From a bacterium (lineage in GTDB: Bacteria > Armatimonadota > Fimbriimonadia > Fimbriimonadales > Fimbriimonadaceae), in the NCBI GenBank assembly GCA_027485645.1, contig JAIXQR010000007.1, forward strand, positions 186,001-250,000: DNA of 64,000 nt. Direction: 5' to 3'. The notes under the pieces were generated by a model, which was not told where the DNA came from, ran no database searches, and saw only the letters and a list, made by a program, of their open reading frames with translations. A program made the translations under genes and the position numbers. Below are positions 8,324-17,355 of this stretch, piece after piece; position 1 is the first letter of the stretch; every line of letters starts with the position of its first letter.

Positions 8324-9511
8324 TTAGCTCGGCCAGGTCGGCAAAGTGCGGGCCAAAGGCTTGTCCGTTCGGTAGCCCAACTCGTATTCCGCCTGCATCA
8401 GGGTGTGAATCTCGTGGGTGCCTTCGTAAATCATCGCGCCTCGACTGTTTCGGAAGTACCGCTCAACGGGGAAGTCATCGATGAAGCCGTAAGCACCGTG
8501 AATTTCGACTGCTTTATTGGCGGCATCGAATGCACGCTCGCAGTTCGTCCACTTCGCCATGCTGCATTCGCGCGTGTGCCGAAGGCCCTCGTTCTTCATC
8601 CAGCCGACCTGGTAGTAAAGCAGTCGCCCGATGTCGCGGCCCTGCACCATGCTGGCGATCATCTGCTGAACCAGCTGCTTCTTCGCAATCGGCTCACCCT
8701 GGACGGTTCGGTCCTTCGCGTACCGGGTGCAAGCATCAAGGCAAGCGGTAATGATGCCGACCGCGCCGGCGGCAACGGTGTAGCGGCCGTGATCGAGTGC
8801 CGACATCGCGACTTTGAAGCCATCTCCTTCTTCGCCAATGCGGCAGTCGGCGGGGATTCGCATGTCCTCGAAGAAGATTTCGCCAGTGTTGCCGGCGCGG
8901 ACGCCGAGCTTTCCGTGAAGCGCTCGGCTACTGAATCCAGGCGTGTTGCGATCGACGATGAACGCCGCGTACGGGGCCTTCGCGTCGGTGTTGGACAGTT
9001 TCGTGATTAAGAGGAATTGGTCGGCATAGTCAGCAAGCGAAATCCAAGTCTTCTGACCGTTGATCACGTAGCTGTCTCCATCCTTCACCGCGGTTGTCGC
9101 GATGTTGGCCGCGTCAGATCCGGCGTTTGGCTCGGTCAAACCAAATGCTCCGATTAGCTTTCCGCTGGCAAGCCCGGGCAACCAACGCTGCTTCTGCTCC
9201 TCGGTGCCCCATTGCAGCAAGGTGAGCGCGTGAAGGCCGCTGTGGACCGACATCACAACGCGGGCGGTGGTATCGGCCCGTTCTAGCTCTTCGCAAACGA
9301 GTCCTAACGAAATGTAGTCCGTTCCGGAGCCACCGTAAGCCTCTGGAATCGAGACGCCGAGAATTCCGGCGGCTCCCATTTTCTCAAGCATGGCGCGATC
9401 TGATTTCGCCTCTCGATCTCGGGCGGTGACGTCTGGCACAACTTCTTGCTGTCCAAACTTGTAAGCCATTTCCCGGATCAGTTCATGCTCGGCGGTGAGT
9501 CGAAAATCCAT
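8324..9511 (-). CDS. Acyl-CoA dehydrogenase family protein
   Basis: The protein is 395 residues, a normal length for the family. It is an FAD enzyme that oxidises acyl-CoA to enoyl-CoA and passes electrons to ETF. Visible signatures are AFGLTEPNAGSDAAN for FAD and substrate binding, GQKTWIS, and the C-terminal MIYEGTHEIH, whose Glu363 is in the position of the catalytic base. The YEGTHEIH form and the GAYGFIDDFPVERYFRN block recall the glutaryl-CoA and short/branched-chain groups, but chain specificity cannot be settled by eye. It is divergent from the BNR-repeat gene. Confidence 0.9.
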   Translation of the reverse strand: MDFRLTAEHELIREMAYKFGQQEVVPDVTARDREAKSDRAMLEKMGAAGILGVSIPEAYGGSGTDYISLGLVCEELERADTTARVVMSVHSGLHALTLLQWGTEEQKQRWLPGLASGKLIGAFGLTEPNAGSDAANIATTAVKDGDSYVINGQKTWISLADYADQFLLITKLSNTDAKAPYAAFIVDRNTPGFSSRALHGKLGVRAGNTGEIFFEDMRIPADCRIGEEGDGFKVAMSALDHGRYTVAAGAVGIITACLDACTRYAKDRTVQGEPIAKKQLVQQMIASMVQGRDIGRLLYYQVGWMKNEGLRHTRECSMAKWTNCERAFDAANKAVEIHGAYGFIDDFPVERYFRNSRGAMIYEGTHEIHTLMQAEYELGYRTDKPLARTLPTWPS

Positions 9512-9589
9512 GAACGGAGTGTACCGGTGAGGCTAAATACATCATCTATTTACATCTTGGGCTGGTTGCGGTATGGTCCCTCCATTCCG

Positions 9590-12190
9590 ATGAATCGAAT
9601 CCGCACCTTTCTCGCGGCGTCTAGCGCGCTTTTGGCGATCTGCCCGGCGGCACTAGCGCAGGCTCCGGCTGACCTTTCGCCATGGCTGCAATCCCTCACC
9701 CCTCGCAACATCGGTCCTACCACCATGGGTGGCCGAATCAGCGACATCGCTGTTTACGAAAAGGAACCGCGGCTCTTCTACGTTGCGAGCGCAAGCGGCG
9801 GGCTGTTTCGTACAGATAACGGCGGACTGACCTTTTCGCCGGTGTTTGACAAGGAAGGGACGATCTCCCTCGGCGCGGCCGCCGTGTCGCAAAAGGACCC
9901 GAACGTGGTTTGGGTCGGGACCGGCGAGGCCAGTAGCCGAAACTCGGTTGCTTGGGGCGATGGCGTCTACAAGAGCAAAGATGGCGGTAAGACCTGGAAG
10001 AACATGGGCCTCAAAGAGACCATGCACATCAGCAAGGTGCTGATCGATCCACGAAACGACGATGTCGTGTACGTCGCCGCCCTCGGACGACTCTGGGGAA
10101 GCAACCCAGAGCGAGGCGTTTACAAAACCATGAACGGTGGCGAAACGTGGCAGCTGATTCTCAAGGTCGACGACAAGACGGGCTGTATCGACCTAATCAT
10201 GAACCCAAAGAGCCCTGACAACCTTATCGCGTCGATGTGGCAGCGGGAGCGCAAGGCTTACGACTTCACCAGCGGCGGTCCTGGATCGGGCATCTACCGA
10301 ACCGAGAACGGTGGCAAAGTTTGGAGCAAAGTCGATCGCGGCGTTCCGCGTTCGAACCTGGGACGAGTGGGACTAAGCTTCCATCGAAACGATCCAAACA
10401 AAGTTGTCGCTAGCATTGAATACAAGCCAAGCGCGGAAGAAATGAAAGGGCGCACCGCCGAGGGTGGAGCTATTCGCATGAATGGTGGCGGCATCTTCGT
10501 TTCAGAAGACGGTGGTAAGTCGTTTAAGTTTGTCAACGCGACAAACCCGCGTCCGTTCTACTTCAGCATGCCGCGATACGACGTGCAGAACCCGGATCTG
10601 ATTTATCTCCCTGGTGTCGAGCTCTCAAAGTCAGAAGATCGAGGCAAGACTTTCAAGCAGCAGAACACCAACGTCCACCCGGACTGGCACGTTCTGTGGA
10701 TCAACCCAGCGGATCCAAAGCACTTGATCTCCGGAACGGACGGCGGTGCATTTGAATCTCGTGACCAAGGAAAAACTTGGCGGCACTTGAACGGAATGGC
10801 AATTGGCCAGTTCTATGCGATCGGCGTTGATATGCGGCGCCCGTACTGGGTGTACGGCGGATTGCAAGACAACTCGAACTGGGGCATGCCAACGCAAACG
10901 GCGTACGGCAACATCCAGTACTTCCACAGCGTCCCTCTGGGCGGCGGCGACGGCTTCTACAACCTCGTCGATCCAACCGACTGGCGAACCGTGTACTCCG
11001 AAAGCCAAGGCGGCGCGGCGTACCGAACCGACTTGGTAACGGGCGCAAACCGCTCGATTCGACCCCGTGGACAGGGTCTCCGGTTCAACTGGAACACCCC
11101 GTTCGCAATTAGTGCGCACAACGCGAAGACCCTCTACTTTGGCGGCAACAAGCTGTTCAAGAGCGTCAATCGCGGCGACAACTGGGAAGAGATTTCTCCC
11201 GACCTCACGACCAACAATCCGGCGAAGCTTTCGCCCGGAAAGAACAGCGTCACGCCGGAAAACACCGGCGCCGAGCAGCACTGCACCATCGTCACGATCG
11301 GTGAATCGCCGCTCAAAGCCGGCACGATCTACGTTGGAACGGACGACGGCCTCGTTCAGCTGACTCAGGACGACGGCAAGACCTGGACCAACCTGACCCC
11401 GAACATCCCGGGACTTCCTGCAGAGGTTTGGTGCTCGCGAGTTATCGCTTCTAAGTGGGCGGCAGGCCGAGCCTACGCAACCTTTGACGGACACCGATCG
11501 AACGACTTCAATCCGTACGTCTACGTGACCGAAGACTTCGGCAAGACCTGGAAGAAGTTGAACAACGGGCTGCCCAGCAACGATTCGACCTACGTGATTC
11601 GAGAAGGGGAAAAGAACCCCGAGCTTCTGTATCTTGGTACGGAGATGTCCCTTTACGTTTCGCTTAACCGAGGCGAAAACTGGACCCGCTTCCGCAGCGG
11701 CAACTTCCCAACCGTGGCCGTGCACGATCTTCTCGTCCACCCCGTCGAGCTTGATCTCGTCATTGCGACGCATGGTCGATCGATCTGGACGGTCGATGTC
11801 AGTGGCCTTGAGCAGCTGACGACCAAAGAAATGGAGAAGGATGTTGCGGTCTTCCGACCGCAGGATGTGCTACTTCTTGGCCGAGTCAGCGGAACCCAGT
11901 GGGCTGGCGAGAACGGCTTTGCCGTTAACAACTCCCAGCCGGGAACGCGCATTTTCTACTGGTTGAAATCGGCACCGAAGGGCAATGTGACGATCACGAT
12001 CACAGACCCGGCCGGAGTCGAAACCACCGAACTGCGCGGCGTCACAAACAACGCGGGTCTGAACGTTGTGACCTGGAACGGACGCCTGAACCGCTTGCCG
12101 GTTGCCGGTGACTACCGCATCGTTCTGAAAGTCGGCGACAAGGAATACACGTCGTCGGTGAAAGTGGTCGAGGCTTACTTAAACAAGTGA
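9590..12190 (+). CDS. Secreted BNR/VPS10-like beta-propeller protein with FlgD-like Ig end
   Basis: The start was taken at ATG 9590, where a clear signal peptide begins (basic MNRIR, hydrophobic core, cleavage near ALA-QA). An in-frame ATG at 9446 lies inside the divergent dehydrogenase and would bury the signal. The mature protein of about 840 residues has many Asp-box/BNR motifs (SxDGGKTW, SEDGGKSF, SRDQGKTW, TEDFGKTWKK), as in sortilin/VPS10-like and xyloglucanase-like propellers. The last 80 residues (TITDPAGVETTELRG...GDYRIVLKV) match a FlgD Ig-like domain. Proteins of this kind are exported. Catalytic residues cannot be assigned, so either a glycosidase or a binding protein is possible. 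Confidence 0.85.
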   Translation: MNRIRTFLAASSALLAICPAALAQAPADLSPWLQSLTPRNIGPTTMGGRISDIAVYEKEPRLFYVASASGGLFRTDNGGLTFSPVFDKEGTISLGAAAVSQKDPNVVWVGTGEASSRNSVAWGDGVYKSKDGGKTWKNMGLKETMHISKVLIDPRNDDVVYVAALGRLWGSNPERGVYKTMNGGETWQLILKVDDKTGCIDLIMNPKSPDNLIASMWQRERKAYDFTSGGPGSGIYRTENGGKVWSKVDRGVPRSNLGRVGLSFHRNDPNKVVASIEYKPSAEEMKGRTAEGGAIRMNGGGIFVSEDGGKSFKFVNATNPRPFYFSMPRYDVQNPDLIYLPGVELSKSEDRGKTFKQQNTNVHPDWHVLWINPADPKHLISGTDGGAFESRDQGKTWRHLNGMAIGQFYAIGVDMRRPYWVYGGLQDNSNWGMPTQTAYGNIQYFHSVPLGGGDGFYNLVDPTDWRTVYSESQGGAAYRTDLVTGANRSIRPRGQGLRFNWNTPFAISAHNAKTLYFGGNKLFKSVNRGDNWEEISPDLTTNNPAKLSPGKNSVTPENTGAEQHCTIVTIGESPLKAGTIYVGTDDGLVQLTQDDGKTWTNLTPNIPGLPAEVWCSRVIASKWAAGRAYATFDGHRSNDFNPYVYVTEDFGKTWKKLNNGLPSNDSTYVIREGEKNPELLYLGTEMSLYVSLNRGENWTRFRSGNFPTVAVHDLLVHPVELDLVIATHGRSIWTVDVSGLEQLTTKEMEKDVAVFRPQDVLLLGRVSGTQWAGENGFAVNNSQPGTRIFYWLKSAPKGNVTITITDPAGVETTELRGVTNNAGLNVVTWNGRLNRLPVAGDYRIVLKVGDKEYTSSVKVVEAYLNK

Positions 12191-12203
12191 GGCTCGCAAA
12201 CTT

Positions 12204-12899
12204 TTGAACCGCGAGGCTTTTGCCACTGGCCTCGCGAGCATCGGCCTCGAGCTCTCTAACGAGCAGTTCGAGGCCTTTGAACGCTTCGAGGACGCCTTGT
12301 ACGAAACGAACGCGGTGATGAACCTCACCCGCGTGGCGCGAGATGAGTGCTACATTCGGCACTTTTTGGACTCGCTACTTTTCCACGATCTCATTCCGAA
12401 TGGGGCCGACGTGCTCGACATCGGCACCGGTCCGGGCTTCCCGGCCTGGCCGTTGGCGGTTGCGCGTCCTGACCTTCAGCTGACGGCGGTGGATTCGAAC
12501 GGCAAAATGCTCGGTTTTCTGAAAGAGAACGCGGTACCGAACCTGATGCCGATTCAATACCGGGCCGAGGAATGGGGCGTGCGCGAAGCCTTTGGCGTCG
12601 TGACCGGACGTGCCGTAGCTCCGCTACCTATCCAACTAGAAATCAGCGCCGCCCCGTGCGAGATTGGCGGCCTGGTGCTGCCCATGCGCACGAGCACCGA
12701 CATGGACGCGATTCAGCGAATGCCGGTCGATCTGCTTGGCTTGAAATTGGAGAAGATTATCGATCGGGTCCTACCAGGAACCGACATCACGCGACTCTTC
12801 CCGGTCTACCGAAAAGTCTCAGAAGGCAGTCCGAAGTATCCGCGCCGCTGGGCCGAGATCAAGCTCAATCCCATCGGTTCAAAGAAGCTGTGGATGTAA
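12204..12899 (+). CDS. rsmG: 16S rRNA (guanine527-N7)-methyltransferase RsmG
   Basis: The 231-residue SAM-dependent enzyme methylates N7 of G527 in 16S rRNA. The start is TTG 12204, 13 bases after the upstream stop. The SAM-binding loop LDIGTGPGFPAWPLA is at residues 71-85 (the family usually has FPGIPLA), followed by AVDSNGKMLGFLKE. The N-terminal helix with NLTR (residues 40-43) and the VTGRAVAPL motif also fit GidB/RsmG. Most bacteria place it beside mnmG or parAB; here it lies between a secreted propeller protein and a nucleoside ABC operon. Confidence 0.92.
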   Translation: MNREAFATGLASIGLELSNEQFEAFERFEDALYETNAVMNLTRVARDECYIRHFLDSLLFHDLIPNGADVLDIGTGPGFPAWPLAVARPDLQLTAVDSNGKMLGFLKENAVPNLMPIQYRAEEWGVREAFGVVTGRAVAPLPIQLEISAAPCEIGGLVLPMRTSTDMDAIQRMPVDLLGLKLEKIIDRVLPGTDITRLFPVYRKVSEGSPKYPRRWAEIKLNPIGSKKLWM

Positions 12900-12905
12900 C
12901 CTCAG

Positions 12906-12935
12906 TTAACGATTTTTTACGGAATCCCGTATAGT
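12906..12935 (+). promoter_or_regulatory. Candidate promoter giving a leaderless transporter mRNA
   Basis: TTAACG (12906-12911) and TATAGT (12930-12935) are separated by 18 bases. A start point six to eight bases after the -10 box would fall at about 12942, right at the first ATG of the BmpA-like gene at 12943. No Shine-Dalgarno sequence is visible before that ATG. The promoter is inferred from consensus only. Confidence 0.45.
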
Positions 12936-12942
12936 GCGAATA

Positions 12943-13947
12943 ATGATGAAGTCCAAAGTTTTGTGGGCATTAGCCCTTGCAGTGATCGTTGGTTGTGGCT
13001 CGACGGGCGATACGGCCAAGACGGAAACGAAGGAAGCCGAGGCCACTTCGGGCGGCGAGTTTAAGGTTGCCCTCTTGACCCTGGGCTCAGTCAACGACTC
13101 CGGCTGGAACAGCATGGCTTATGAGGCGTTGAACGGCATCAAGTCCGACATGTCCGCAACCGTGGACAACCAGGAAGTCCCGCCTACAAACGCAAAGGAT
13201 GCGCTGCGATCGTACGCGCAGAAAGGCTACAACCTTGTTTTCGGCCACGGCTATGAATACAACGAGCCGATGGCGGCGGTGGGCCCAGACTTTAAGGACA
13301 CCATTTTCATCTCCAGCTCCGGCGGAAAGACGGCATCGAACGTCGGCGCTTTCCGATTCTATCTCGAGCAGAGTTTCTACCTTGCCGGAATGTTGGCCGC
13401 AAAGCAGAGCAAGACGGGCGTCATTGGCTCCGTCGCCGTTCTGGACATTCCAAGCATCAACTCGACCCTGAAGGCTTACGAAGCCGGTGCAAAAGCCGCT
13501 AATCCGAACATCAAGGTTCTCCCGCCGGTTTACTTCGGTGTCGAGAACGACATCGCCAAGGCCAAGCAGCTGACCGAAAGCATCATTGCCCAAAAGGCGG
13601 ACTTCGTCATCCACCAGGCCAACGCGGCCGCAAAGGGCGTGTTTGACGCTTGCGCAGAAAAGGGAGTCAACGCCCTTGGTTCGAACCTGAACCAGAACTC
13701 GGAGAAGGGAGTTGTCGCGTCTGCCTTCATCGTTGCTAAACCCGCCTTCCTCCAGCTTGCGAAAGCGGTGAAAGAAAAGACCTTCAAGGGCGAGATCGTT
13801 CTCGTTGGCATGGATTCGGGCACGATCGACTTCGAAATCAAACCGGAGTACAAGTCGAAGGTTCCAGCCGACCTCATCAAGCTCTTGGATGAGACCAAGG
13901 AAAATATTCGAACCGGCAAGCTCGTTGTGCCGAAAGACGAGTTCTAA
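12943..13947 (+). CDS. BMP-family (BmpA/NupN-type) nucleoside-binding lipoprotein
   Basis: The protein is 334 residues from ATG 12943; GTG 12934 and ATG 12946 are alternatives. The lipoprotein signal ends in VIVGC with lipidated Cys18. After a charged linker comes the BMP fold: KVALLTLGSVNDSGWN for nucleoside contact, GYNLVFGHGYEY, and FISSSGGKTASNVGAFRF. The family binds purine nucleosides (B. subtilis NupN, T. pallidum PnrA) outside the inner membrane and hands them to an ABC permease. The matching ATPase and two permeases follow directly. A hairpin after the stop codon may raise expression of this protein over the downstream genes. Confidence 0.92.
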   Translation: MMKSKVLWALALAVIVGCGSTGDTAKTETKEAEATSGGEFKVALLTLGSVNDSGWNSMAYEALNGIKSDMSATVDNQEVPPTNAKDALRSYAQKGYNLVFGHGYEYNEPMAAVGPDFKDTIFISSSGGKTASNVGAFRFYLEQSFYLAGMLAAKQSKTGVIGSVAVLDIPSINSTLKAYEAGAKAANPNIKVLPPVYFGVENDIAKAKQLTESIIAQKADFVIHQANAAAKGVFDACAEKGVNALGSNLNQNSEKGVVASAFIVAKPAFLQLAKAVKEKTFKGEIVLVGMDSGTIDFEIKPEYKSKVPADLIKLLDETKENIRTGKLVVPKDEF

Positions 13948-13965
13948 CCTACGTTATATAAAGGA

Positions 13966-13987
13966 CGCGCCTCGTTCGAGAGGCGCG
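13966..13987 (+). other. Intercistronic hairpin between binding protein and ABC genes
   Basis: A perfect 8-bp GC-rich stem (13966-13973 with 13980-13987) closes a six-base loop 18 bases after the stop codon. There is no U tract, so it is more likely a 3'-end stabiliser or partial attenuator than a full terminator. This is a common way to express binding protein in excess over permease. Confidence 0.6.
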
Positions 13988-13992
13988 GCCAA

Positions 13993-15462
13993 GTGGACAT
14001 GACTGCCAACCCAGGACTGCATGTCGAAAACATCGTCAAACGTTTCGGATCGCTGACTGCGCTCGATAACGTCAGCGCCAGTTTCCGACCGGGAGAGATT
14101 CACGCCGTTCTCGGCGAAAATGGAGCCGGAAAGTCAACCCTCATGGGGATCCTTTCCGGCTTCGTCGTGCCTGACTCGGGTTCCGTCAAGCTGGATGGAG
14201 AACCCGTACCGGTGGGCCGCCCGTTCGATTGCAAGAGAACCGGGATCGAAATGATCCACCAACACTTCACGTTGGTTTCGGAGTTTTCAATTGCCGAAAA
14301 TTTCGCCATGTCTCGCCTTCCGGGACTGGTTGGAGCCTCAAACGTAACAGAGCGTTCTCAGCCTTCCCTCGCCGCCGCCGCTCGTTTGGGCTGGGAAATG
14401 GAGCCCGGACGCAAAGTCAGCTCACTTTCGGTCGGAGCACAGCAAAGGGTAGAGATCCTGAAGGCCCTCGGTGGAAATGCCCGCGTTATTATTTTTGACG
14501 AGCCGACTGCGGTGCTATCCCCCGACGAGGTGTCGGACCTGTTTCGAGTTTTGCGGCAACTTCGCGACGATGGCCACGTGGTCGTTCTCATTGCCCACAA
14601 GCTTTCGGAAGTCCTTAGCGTTGCCGATCGGGTGACCGTGTTGCGAAGAGGCAAATGGATCGCCTCCGCCCCAATTGCCGATGTGACCGAACGTACGCTC
14701 GCCGAATGGATGGTCGGAGAGTTGCCAGCCCCGCTGCCCAAACGAATGGAGTCCAACTTGAAGCGCGGTGTCATGGCGGTTGATGTGTCCGTGCTCGGCG
14801 ACCGGGGCGAGACAGCCGTACGCAACGTCAATTTTCAGATCCAGCGTGGCGAGATTTTAGGGTTGGGTGGAGTGGATGGCAACGGTCAGCTCGAACTTGC
14901 GGAAGCGCTTGTCGGGATACGCAAGGTCATCGGCTCATTGCTCTTTGAATCCGGAGCGATGGATCCCGCGAAGGCAAGAATTGCCTACGTTCCACAAGAC
15001 CGCCAGCACGACGGCCTGGCGATGGGGATGTCGATCGAAGAGAACCTCCTGATTACCGGGCATCGTAAGCCGGAGCTGCGCAGTGGGCCATTCCTCAGGT
15101 TTGCAAAGCTGCACGAGTGGTCGAAGATGCTGGTCAAGCGCTTCTCCGTAAAGGCAAACAGTCCAGCCGATCGCGTTGCTGGCCTAAGCGGTGGGAACCA
15201 ACAAAAGGTTGTTGTGAGTCGGGCGCTCGACGAACAGCCGGACTTGCTTGTCGTCGTAAACCCAACCCGCGGCCTCGATATTCGCGCAACGGAATACGTC
15301 CATTCGAAGATTCTTGAAGCGCGAGACGGCGGGGCAGCGGTTGCCCTGTTCTCAACCGACCTCGATGAGATTTATGCCCTCGCGGACCGCGTGATGTTCC
15401 TCTCGCGAGGCGAGCTAATTGAAGATGCCGGAGCAGAATCCCTGTTTGGAGCGAAGGTATGA
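13993..15462 (+). CDS. Nucleoside ABC transporter, double ATP-binding subunit (NupO/YufO type)
   Basis: The 489-residue protein carries two ABC domains fused in one chain, as in ribose and BMP-type importers. The first has Walker A GENGAGKST (residues 41-49), signature LSVGAQQR and Walker B VIIFDEPT. The second has the degenerate Walker A typical of the family (GGVDGNGQLEL), signature LSGGNQQK and Walker B LLVVVNPTRGLD. It powers import of the ligand bound by the upstream lipoprotein. The start is GTG 13993, with ATG 13999 two codons later as an alternative. Its TGA overlaps the ATG of the next permease by four bases. Confidence 0.93.
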   Translation: MDMTANPGLHVENIVKRFGSLTALDNVSASFRPGEIHAVLGENGAGKSTLMGILSGFVVPDSGSVKLDGEPVPVGRPFDCKRTGIEMIHQHFTLVSEFSIAENFAMSRLPGLVGASNVTERSQPSLAAAARLGWEMEPGRKVSSLSVGAQQRVEILKALGGNARVIIFDEPTAVLSPDEVSDLFRVLRQLRDDGHVVVLIAHKLSEVLSVADRVTVLRRGKWIASAPIADVTERTLAEWMVGELPAPLPKRMESNLKRGVMAVDVSVLGDRGETAVRNVNFQIQRGEILGLGGVDGNGQLELAEALVGIRKVIGSLLFESGAMDPAKARIAYVPQDRQHDGLAMGMSIEENLLITGHRKPELRSGPFLRFAKLHEWSKMLVKRFSVKANSPADRVAGLSGGNQQKVVVSRALDEQPDLLVVVNPTRGLDIRATEYVHSKILEARDGGAAVALFSTDLDEIYALADRVMFLSRGELIEDAGAESLFGAKV

Positions 15463-16505
15463 ACGGATTCCTCAGGTTCGGACTCATGCTCGCCGGGCTG
15501 ATCGTTGTCCTGATCCTCACCCTCGCGGCGTTCCAGCTTCCTATCGTCGATAGCGTCAAGTTGATCTTTGAAGGCGCGTTTGCAGACAAGTTTGCTTGGT
15601 CCAGATCGGCAGTGAAGATGACCCCGCTTCTTTTGACCGGACTCGGAATGGTGATCGCGTGGCGAGCCGGGGTCTATAACATCGGCGGGGAAGGCCAGTT
15701 CGTGGTGGGGGCCATTTTCGGAGCCGCGATCGGTAAGGCGCTCATCGGCGCGAATGCCACGGGGATGCCGGGCGGGAGCGTTCTGATCCTTGGTGGCTGC
15801 GCCGTTGGTGGCGCGATTTGGGCTTGGTTTGCTGGTTGGCTCTACGTCCGCCGTGGGGTTGAAGTGGTCATCAGCACTATCCTCCTGAACTTCATTGCGA
15901 TTCAGTTGCTGGGCTACGCGGTGAGCGGACCGTTGCAGGAGCAAAAGCGCCAAGTCCCGCAGTCCGACCTGTTGCCGGAATCGCTGATGCTTGCCCGGTT
16001 CGATCGCCAAACGGATGTTCATTGGGGAACCGTGCTCGCGGTGGTCATGGCGGTTCTACTAACGGTTTTCCTCTATCGCACCGTCATGGGGTACCGGCTT
16101 CGGCTGGTCGGCGACAACCCCAAGGTTGCGCGGGTGAACTACATCGATCCCGGCAAAGTACAGCTTTCCTCAATGGCGCTCTCGGGTGCCATGTGTGGCT
16201 TGGCGGGAGGCGTCGAGTATCTCGGCCTCGTCGGCCAACTTGGCACCACCTTCCCGCAGCAGTGGGGGTTCCTAGGCATTCCCGTCGCGCTGCTTGGTGG
16301 CCTTAATCCGATGCTCACCGCCGGAGCGGCATTCTTCTTCGGCGCTCTCTTTGCCGGAACCGAGAACCTTGCCCGATTCACTCCCGCCGGAACAACGATT
16401 GTCTACGTGATTCAGGCGACAGCCGTACTGGCCTACGTCGGTCTCTCCGGACTCAAGAAGGTCCGGCCCAAACCAGAGGAGGAAACCGAATCGACCCCAT
16501 CCTGA
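15459..16505 (+). CDS. Nucleoside ABC transporter permease 1 (NupP/YufP type)
   Basis: The 348-residue inner-membrane protein has about eight to ten hydrophobic segments and the BPD_transp_2 pattern, including ITGLGMVIAWRAGVYNIGGEGQ-like residues at about 62-84. The NIGGEGQF motif is diagnostic for the first permease of this class. It forms the channel together with the second permease. It overlaps the ATPase gene by four bases at its 5' end and the second permease by about 16 bases at its 3' end. The Shine-Dalgarno sequence of the next gene (GAGGAGG, 16476-16482) lies in its last codons. Confidence 0.92.
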   Translation: MNGFLRFGLMLAGLIVVLILTLAAFQLPIVDSVKLIFEGAFADKFAWSRSAVKMTPLLLTGLGMVIAWRAGVYNIGGEGQFVVGAIFGAAIGKALIGANATGMPGGSVLILGGCAVGGAIWAWFAGWLYVRRGVEVVISTILLNFIAIQLLGYAVSGPLQEQKRQVPQSDLLPESLMLARFDRQTDVHWGTVLAVVMAVLLTVFLYRTVMGYRLRLVGDNPKVARVNYIDPGKVQLSSMALSGAMCGLAGGVEYLGLVGQLGTTFPQQWGFLGIPVALLGGLNPMLTAGAAFFFGALFAGTENLARFTPAGTTIVYVIQATAVLAYVGLSGLKKVRPKPEEETESTPS

Positions 16506-17353
16506 TCCTCCAATACGCGACCCCTGTCGCCCTCGCGGCAACGGGGGAGACCATCGGGCAGAAGTCTGGGGTCATCTACATCGGGCTTGAAGGCAGCATG
16601 CTGGCAGGAGCTTTCTTTGCCATGCTCGCCGCGCAAAGCACGGGTTCGCCGTGGATTGGGTTAGTCGCGGGAATCACGGCCGCACTATTGCTTGCCCTGA
16701 TTTTCGGCTGGTTCACGATTCGACGCGGCATCGACCAGGTTGTAGTCGGCACGGCGATCAATCTGCTGGCACTCGGCGTTACCGGGACGATCTACCGTAC
16801 GCAGTTTGGCAAGAGCGGAACCCTGCTCAGCGTCACCAAACTGCCGCCGTTCCTCGGCCGGATTGACGCGGTTGAGCTCCTCTTGCTTGTGGCCGCTATC
16901 GGCCTAACTTGGGTGCTCGGGAAGTCTTCGCTGGGTCTTGCCTTGCGCGCCACCGGTGAGTATCCGAAAGCGGCGGAAGCAGCCGGATTTTCCGTTTCTC
17001 GGCTTCGATTCATCGGTGTCGCTTGTAGCGGCGTTTTTGCTGGGTTCGCCGGGGCTTACTTGGCTTTGGGGATTTCCGGTTCATTTGCGGAAAACATGAC
17101 CGCCGGACGCGGTTTCGTCGCGATCGCCATGGTGACCTTTGGTCGCTGGAAGCCAATGTGGGTGCTGGCAGCCGCGTTGCTGATCGGTTTCGCGGAGAGC
17201 TTGCAGTTCACGCTTCAAGCCGCCGGTGTGCATGCGCCGTACCAGTTGCTCATTGCGCTGCCTTACCTGGTCGCGCTGACCGTCCTGGTCGTGGTCGGCC
17301 GTGGGACCGTTGCGCCGGCCGCGCTTGCCGAGCCGTACGTAAAGGGAGACTAA
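16490..17353 (+). CDS. Nucleoside ABC transporter permease 2 (NupQ/YufQ type), probable AUC start
   Basis: This is the second BPD_transp_2 permease, with the hallmark SGVIYIGLEGSMLAGAF. The first in-frame ATG (16598) falls inside that motif and would remove the first membrane helix. Upstream the frame stays open and encodes DPILILQYATPVALAATGE, the expected N-terminus, but there is no ATG, GTG or TTG. A good Shine-Dalgarno sequence (GAGGAGG, 16476-16482) stands seven bases before ATC at 16490, so an AUC start is proposed, giving 287 residues. CTG 16502 is a less well placed alternative, and a base-call error (ATC for ATG) is possible. The frame overlaps permease 1 by 16 bases. Confidence 0.85.
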   Translation: MDPILILQYATPVALAATGETIGQKSGVIYIGLEGSMLAGAFFAMLAAQSTGSPWIGLVAGITAALLLALIFGWFTIRRGIDQVVVGTAINLLALGVTGTIYRTQFGKSGTLLSVTKLPPFLGRIDAVELLLLVAAIGLTWVLGKSSLGLALRATGEYPKAAEAAGFSVSRLRFIGVACSGVFAGFAGAYLALGISGSFAENMTAGRGFVAIAMVTFGRWKPMWVLAAALLIGFAESLQFTLQAAGVHAPYQLLIALPYLVALTVLVVVGRGTVAPAALAEPYVKGD

Positions 17354-17355
17354 CG

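Noticed and set aside
9446..9589. Longer N-terminus for the BNR propeller protein starting at ATG 9446
   Set aside because: It would overlap the divergent acyl-CoA dehydrogenase and place 48 residues before a clean signal peptide that begins at ATG 9590.
10631..11773. Minus-strand open frame of 380 codons opposite the BNR protein
   Set aside because: It mirrors a conserved plus-strand gene, has no recognisable domain and has the composition expected of a shadow frame in GC-rich DNA.
17158..17355. Upstream extension of the PTPS-like protein to 17158
   Set aside because: The extension is antiphase to the conserved permease C-terminus, and a good Shine-Dalgarno sequence precedes ATG 17356.
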